From Roseivirga sp. 4D4 (lineage in GTDB: Bacteria > Bacteroidota > Bacteroidia > Cytophagales > Cyclobacteriaceae), in the NCBI RefSeq assembly GCF_001747095.1, contig NZ_MDGP01000001.1:2773001-2837000 (forward strand): a stretch of 64,000 nt of DNA, written 5' to 3'. The number at the start of each line of letters is the position of its first letter. Position 1 is the first letter of the stretch. Position numbers and translations under genes: made by a program. The notes beneath the pieces were generated by a model, which was not told where the DNA came from, made no database searches, and saw nothing but the letters and a program-made list of their open reading frames with translations. Below, one piece after another: positions 62,901-64,000 of the stretch.

Positions 62901-64000
62901 GACCATTAGAAGGTGGAGTAGCATTACCCAAAGTTGAAGGATCTCCATTATAACACACCGTTTGTGCATTATTGATGGCACCTGCATTCAGTTGTGGAAG
63001 CACCGTGACTTTCACCGAGGAAGTGTACTTTGTTTGCCCACAAGAAATTACCCTTCTGCGGTACCATCTATCGGCTGTTAAACCTGATGGTGGGTTATAA
63101 GTACTGCTAGTGGCACCACTGATATTGCTCCAGCTACTGTTATTCGTTGAAATTTGCCACTGATAGGAGTAGCCACTCAGTCCATTGGTCGGAGGAGTGG
63201 CTTCACCCAAAGTTGATGGGTCCCCATTATAGCAAACCGTTTGAGCATTGTTGATGGCTCCGGCATTTAACTGTGGAAGCACCGTAATCTTAATATTAGC
63301 TGTGTAAGCTGTCTGTCCACAAGATTGTACTCTTCTTCGGTACCATCTGCTAGCTGTTAAACCTGAAGGCGGGTTGTAAGTGCTGCTCGTTGCACCGCTG
63401 ATGTTAGTCCAACCACTAGAGCCATTGGTAGAATATTGCCACTGGTATGAATAGCCCTCAGTACTGTTAGAAGGAGAGGTGGCGTTCCCTAAAATACCTG
63501 GGTCGCCATTATAGCAGATCGTTTCTGCTCCATTAATGGCACCTGCATTTAGTGGTGCCAAAACAGTTACTTTCACTGCTGATGTCTGCTTGGTTTGTCC
63601 ACAAGACTGTACCTGTCTGCGATACCATCTATCCGATGTTAAACCTGATGGTGGGTTATAAGTACTGCTCACAGCACCACCAATATTAGTCCAACCGCTA
63701 GAACCGTTGTTGGAATACTGCCATTGATATATATAGCCTCCCTGGCCGTTGGTCGGAGGAGTAGCGTTACCCAATGTCGAAGGGTCACCATTGTAACAAA
63801 CTGTTTGAGCATTATTGATAGCTCCGGCTGTTAAAGCTGGGAGTACAGTCACCTTGATACTTGATGTATACTTCGTTTGACCACATGAAATTACCCTTCT
63901 GCGGTACCATCTATTACTTGTCAAACCTGAGGGTGGGTTATAGCTTGTACCTGTGGCACCGCTAATATTAGTCCAGTTATTCGAACCATTGGTCGAGTAT
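56974..64000 (-). CDS. Giant RHS-repeat protein with Ig/PKD-like repeats (5' end outside window)
   Basis: At least 2340 residues; the frame is open to the right edge, and the apparent start at 63924 is only a TTG within a repeat. From N to C: tandem Ig-like units of about 93-94 residues with a CYNGDPSTLG start and SCGQTKYT end (62.66-64 kb); four PKD-like units of about 87 residues (61.4-62.45 kb); one more Ig-like domain; a DUF6443-type start of the RHS part (ISIQYADGLGRGVQVV, about 61.1 kb); YD repeats; the RHS core (YYPFGMN, GRFISVDPLAE, near 57.77-57.94 kb); then a tip of about 240 residues after DGLDLEGLEY. It is secreted, probably by the type IX system, though the signal regions are not visible. 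Confidence 0.9.
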   Translation of the reverse strand, partial: YSTNGSNNWTNISGATGTSYNPPSGLTSNRWYRRRVISCGQTKYTSSIKVTVLPALTAGAINNAQTVCYNGDPSTLGNATPPTNGQGGYIYQWQYSNNGSSGWTNIGGAVSSTYNPPSGLTSDRWYRRQVQSCGQTKQTSAVKVTVLAPLNAGAINGAETICYNGDPGILGNATSPSNSTEGYSYQWQYSTNGSSGWTNISGATSSTYNPPSGLTASRWYRRRVQSCGQTAYTANIKITVLPQLNAGAINNAQTVCYNGDPSTLGEATPPTNGLSGYSYQWQISTNNSSWSNISGATSSTYNPPSGLTADRWYRRRVISCGQTKYTSSVKVTVLPQLNAGAINNAQTVCYNGDPSTLGNATPPSNGQGGYSYQWQISTNNSSWTDISGANSSTYNPPGGMTADRWYRREVVSCGQTKYTSSVKVTVLDPLVAGTIGGAQTVCADQLPATLTNTASATGGNTITYQWQSSPNGNNSWTNVGTGLTYTPGVLSADTWYKRIATTCGTSLSSNIVKVTVNQLVGAVSISGNTSDKCQGDSPVDYNATAANATSYSWSITPAAGSINSSGTVTWNPGFHGQATITVIASGTGSCNTTTDNVTVTVNPTIGAVSITGNTADRCEGGGTTDLGATAANATNYSWTISTTPSSSTTINSSTGLINWDANFQGTANISVVASGPGNCNTTNASTTITVNPTIEAVTITGDNADRCQGEGFTNFDATAVNASNYTWSVSPSSAGTIDTANGDLVWDSSFHGTATITVVASGAGNCNTTTDNISVVVHPIVGDVTITGGLSARWPGSNTTDFNASASNASTYTWSIIPVSAGTINSSGIVTWDADFIGDATISVTASGNCNSTTDTHTVTTAEADIQVVGSTIIDVGDELLLSADDTYTTYTWKKGSTTVGSGSTYTATSTGSYTLTITKSGVSGSYTTAPITVTAPNGFDPGDENYVMSTSVLIAGVDSQSEIDTLTSNNRSISIQYADGLGRGVQVVGYEAAPDKSNIVQSMTYDKYGRQTKSYLPFVVTDNAGLFQHNPTGTSISGYTVSPQYQFYQGTSSVAQDVAPYAESILENSPLGRTLKQGAPGAAWQPVEGSSTDKVVRMAYEINPANDVRFYEMVANSPASINPSGYYDAGELSISVAQDEEGNETVEYTDKKGQVIVKRVSTGDTNNPYAETQYVYDEYGNLRVVLPPEANKDIAANSLNLVPSGYSLVGTDYTVTTSNYTGGSYMYADGASVTVDPGVTLDPGAEIVPFTMGGDFLSQWAFQYKYDDRNRMSEKRVPGSGWVYMVYDKLDRLVATQDAEQRLNNQWTFTKYDVFSRPVLTGFYINPASSQAAMQAVVDGYSNLYEEIGSSVLGYTNNAFPSTTNVNDYLTATYYDDYNDLPSDFTFSYTPELGNGTNNTAVKGQVVGSKTKVLDGTNTWLKSEVYYDDRYRVLQTVADSHLGGTDRSTSKYDFVGRVLETKTTHDDGTVSADVVIAETFTYDHASRLLEATHKVDSDPAITMVKNEYNALGELIDKKLHSTDGGLNFEQSVDYRYNIRGWLERINDADLSDNENDYFGMELAYNNTLSGITSTAMFNGNISAAKWSNIASGGQLQSGYAYSYDNLNRLTGADYHEKESSWSDKTTFDVNNLTYDLNGNIESLRRYATNTTLAMDHLSYSYVGNQLQAVTDSGNSTDGFKDGNTSGNDYAYDDNGNMISDANKDITDISYNHLNLPETVTFTGGRSITYTYDAAGIKLAKSTNDNGTIKVTDYSGGFIYEDDELQQIAHAEGRLRPKDGGGYIYDYYLKDHLGNSRVTFTTEHEEVVYLATMETAHSVFEESTFLNVTLRETNATANYTQDNTTNEDQVVRLRGNDTNRQVGPGKLMQVMPGDSVAMEAFAYHTGTYSDNGAISNTNVLASIISMVSGAAPTTVDGTVIQSAVNTNSAAIFVGGDGSSASPRAYLNYILFDQDFNYLDAGFTQVSGTSNTHVAVNSSKTISEKGYLYVYVSNESNTSFDVFFDDLRITHTKGKIMQEDHYYPFGMNINALSSTAPLSKPNTFNTFQGQEKETSFDLGWYEFKYRRSDPSLGRFISVDPLAESYVYNSPYAFAENRVVDGLDLEGLEYLSSKSAHVFITNQAVSIDYSNLTNTTQRIIASVNQDSRNWGSNSIGADNRVRSFESAITPVPSGTSRRPEVNLNMEGAMKPVENNFTLRIGVEKNKQGVPDQRYKPRGISLNPGASRGGRNVFRGLGLLQAAAMAYSEVERNNYATDLAGIRGDTDFALRAISDVQSAFEAGKIDFGKDVNNLPDNARAIIVEYYLYKIANYVLRGDDGGDEIVRKNGEKVWNSVKDDDKNDN
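61400..62450 (-). repeat. Four PKD-like repeats in the RHS protein
   Basis: Units start with VSISGNTSDKCQG, VSITGNTADRCEG, VTITGDNADRCQG and VTITGGLSARWPG, and end in (S/N)CNTT. Units 1-3 keep the Cys pair; unit 4 has RW in place of the first Cys. At the DNA level units begin at about 62447, 62193, 61922 and 61660. Confidence 0.85.
62660..64000 (-). repeat. Near-identical Ig-like tandem repeats (about 282 bp)
   Basis: Four full units with CYNGDPSTLG- or CYNGDPGILG-type starts (about 62.95, 63.22, 63.51 and 63.80 kb), a diverged unit with CADQLPATLTN at about 62.68 kb, and the end of another at the window edge. Long stretches (GGCGGGTTATAAGTGCTGCT-like boundaries) are shared between copies. 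The array continues to the right. Confidence 0.88.

Noticed and set aside
63922..63924. Start codon of the RHS gene
   Set aside because: It is a TTG inside an Ig-like repeat, and the frame stays open to the window edge with the same repeat sequence.
62660..64000. Regular repeats that could look like a CRISPR array
   Set aside because: The units are about 282 bases, stay in one reading frame and translate to Ig-like domains; there are no short identical repeats with unique spacers.

Overview
The window looks like a chromosomal segment of a Bacteroidota bacterium, most likely a marine Cytophagales/Flammeovirgaceae-type organism. The evidence is inference from content: a TonB-dependent receptor followed by DUF4249 lipoproteins, a PafA-type phosphatase, an RHS protein with PKD/Ig-like repeats, CarboxypepD_reg-like domains, many small signal-peptide proteins, start codons without clear Shine-Dalgarno sequences, and several TAnnTTTG -7 promoter boxes close to starts. 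I see no rRNA, tRNA, CRISPR array, prophage or transposase gene.

Layout. 1-8.4 kb: the 5' end of a family 2 glycosyltransferase (running off the left edge), a double retropepsin-like protein, a pirin, a zinc-ribbon membrane protein, a lipocalin-like lipoprotein, a DUF547/beta-barrel fusion, a membrane protein coupled to a patatin, a DinB protein and an Imm33-like protein. 8.5-12.3 kb: an FAD oxidoreductase/membrane polyferredoxin operon and a GIN-domain (DUF2807) protein. 12.3-18.8 kb: MeaB GTPase, a rhodanese/TIGR04282 transferase/lipoprotein run, a MOSC protein, then hemJ-SCO1-cytochrome c-TonB-like genes that suit heme and respiratory-chain assembly. 18.8-25 kb: an ABC exporter-type operon with a His-rich permease loop and a CFFCG-motif partner, signal peptidase I with a paralogue of that partner, and an M28 peptidase. 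25-36 kb: DUF4407 protein, small enzymes, PruA, YjjG nucleotidase, an ArsR regulator, a CPBP protease with two SDR enzymes, and a secreted pentapeptide-repeat protein.

36-40 kb holds a probable peptide-ligase cluster (7TM-transglutaminase, RimK-like ATP-grasp, a very small membrane protein, an acidic-loop beta-barrel). 40.7-48.1 kb is one compact operon: TonB-dependent receptor, four tandem DUF4249 paralogues and a helix-turn-helix protein, with abutting or overlapping reading frames. 48.3-52.6 kb has a WG-repeat protein and a PafA-like phosphatase.

52.6-64 kb is the most accessory part. It carries a protein with an ILEI/FAM3-like domain on a tail-fibre-like stalk, a coiled-coil plus beta-barrel protein, about 1.1 kb of non-coding sequence packed with direct repeats and hairpins, a TPR protein, and a giant RHS protein whose 5' end runs off the right edge. 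The RHS protein has near-identical Ig-like repeats, PKD-like repeats, an RHS core and an unrecognised C-terminal tip of about 240 residues; the TPR gene starts inside its stop codon. This locus is the best candidate for an undescribed system.
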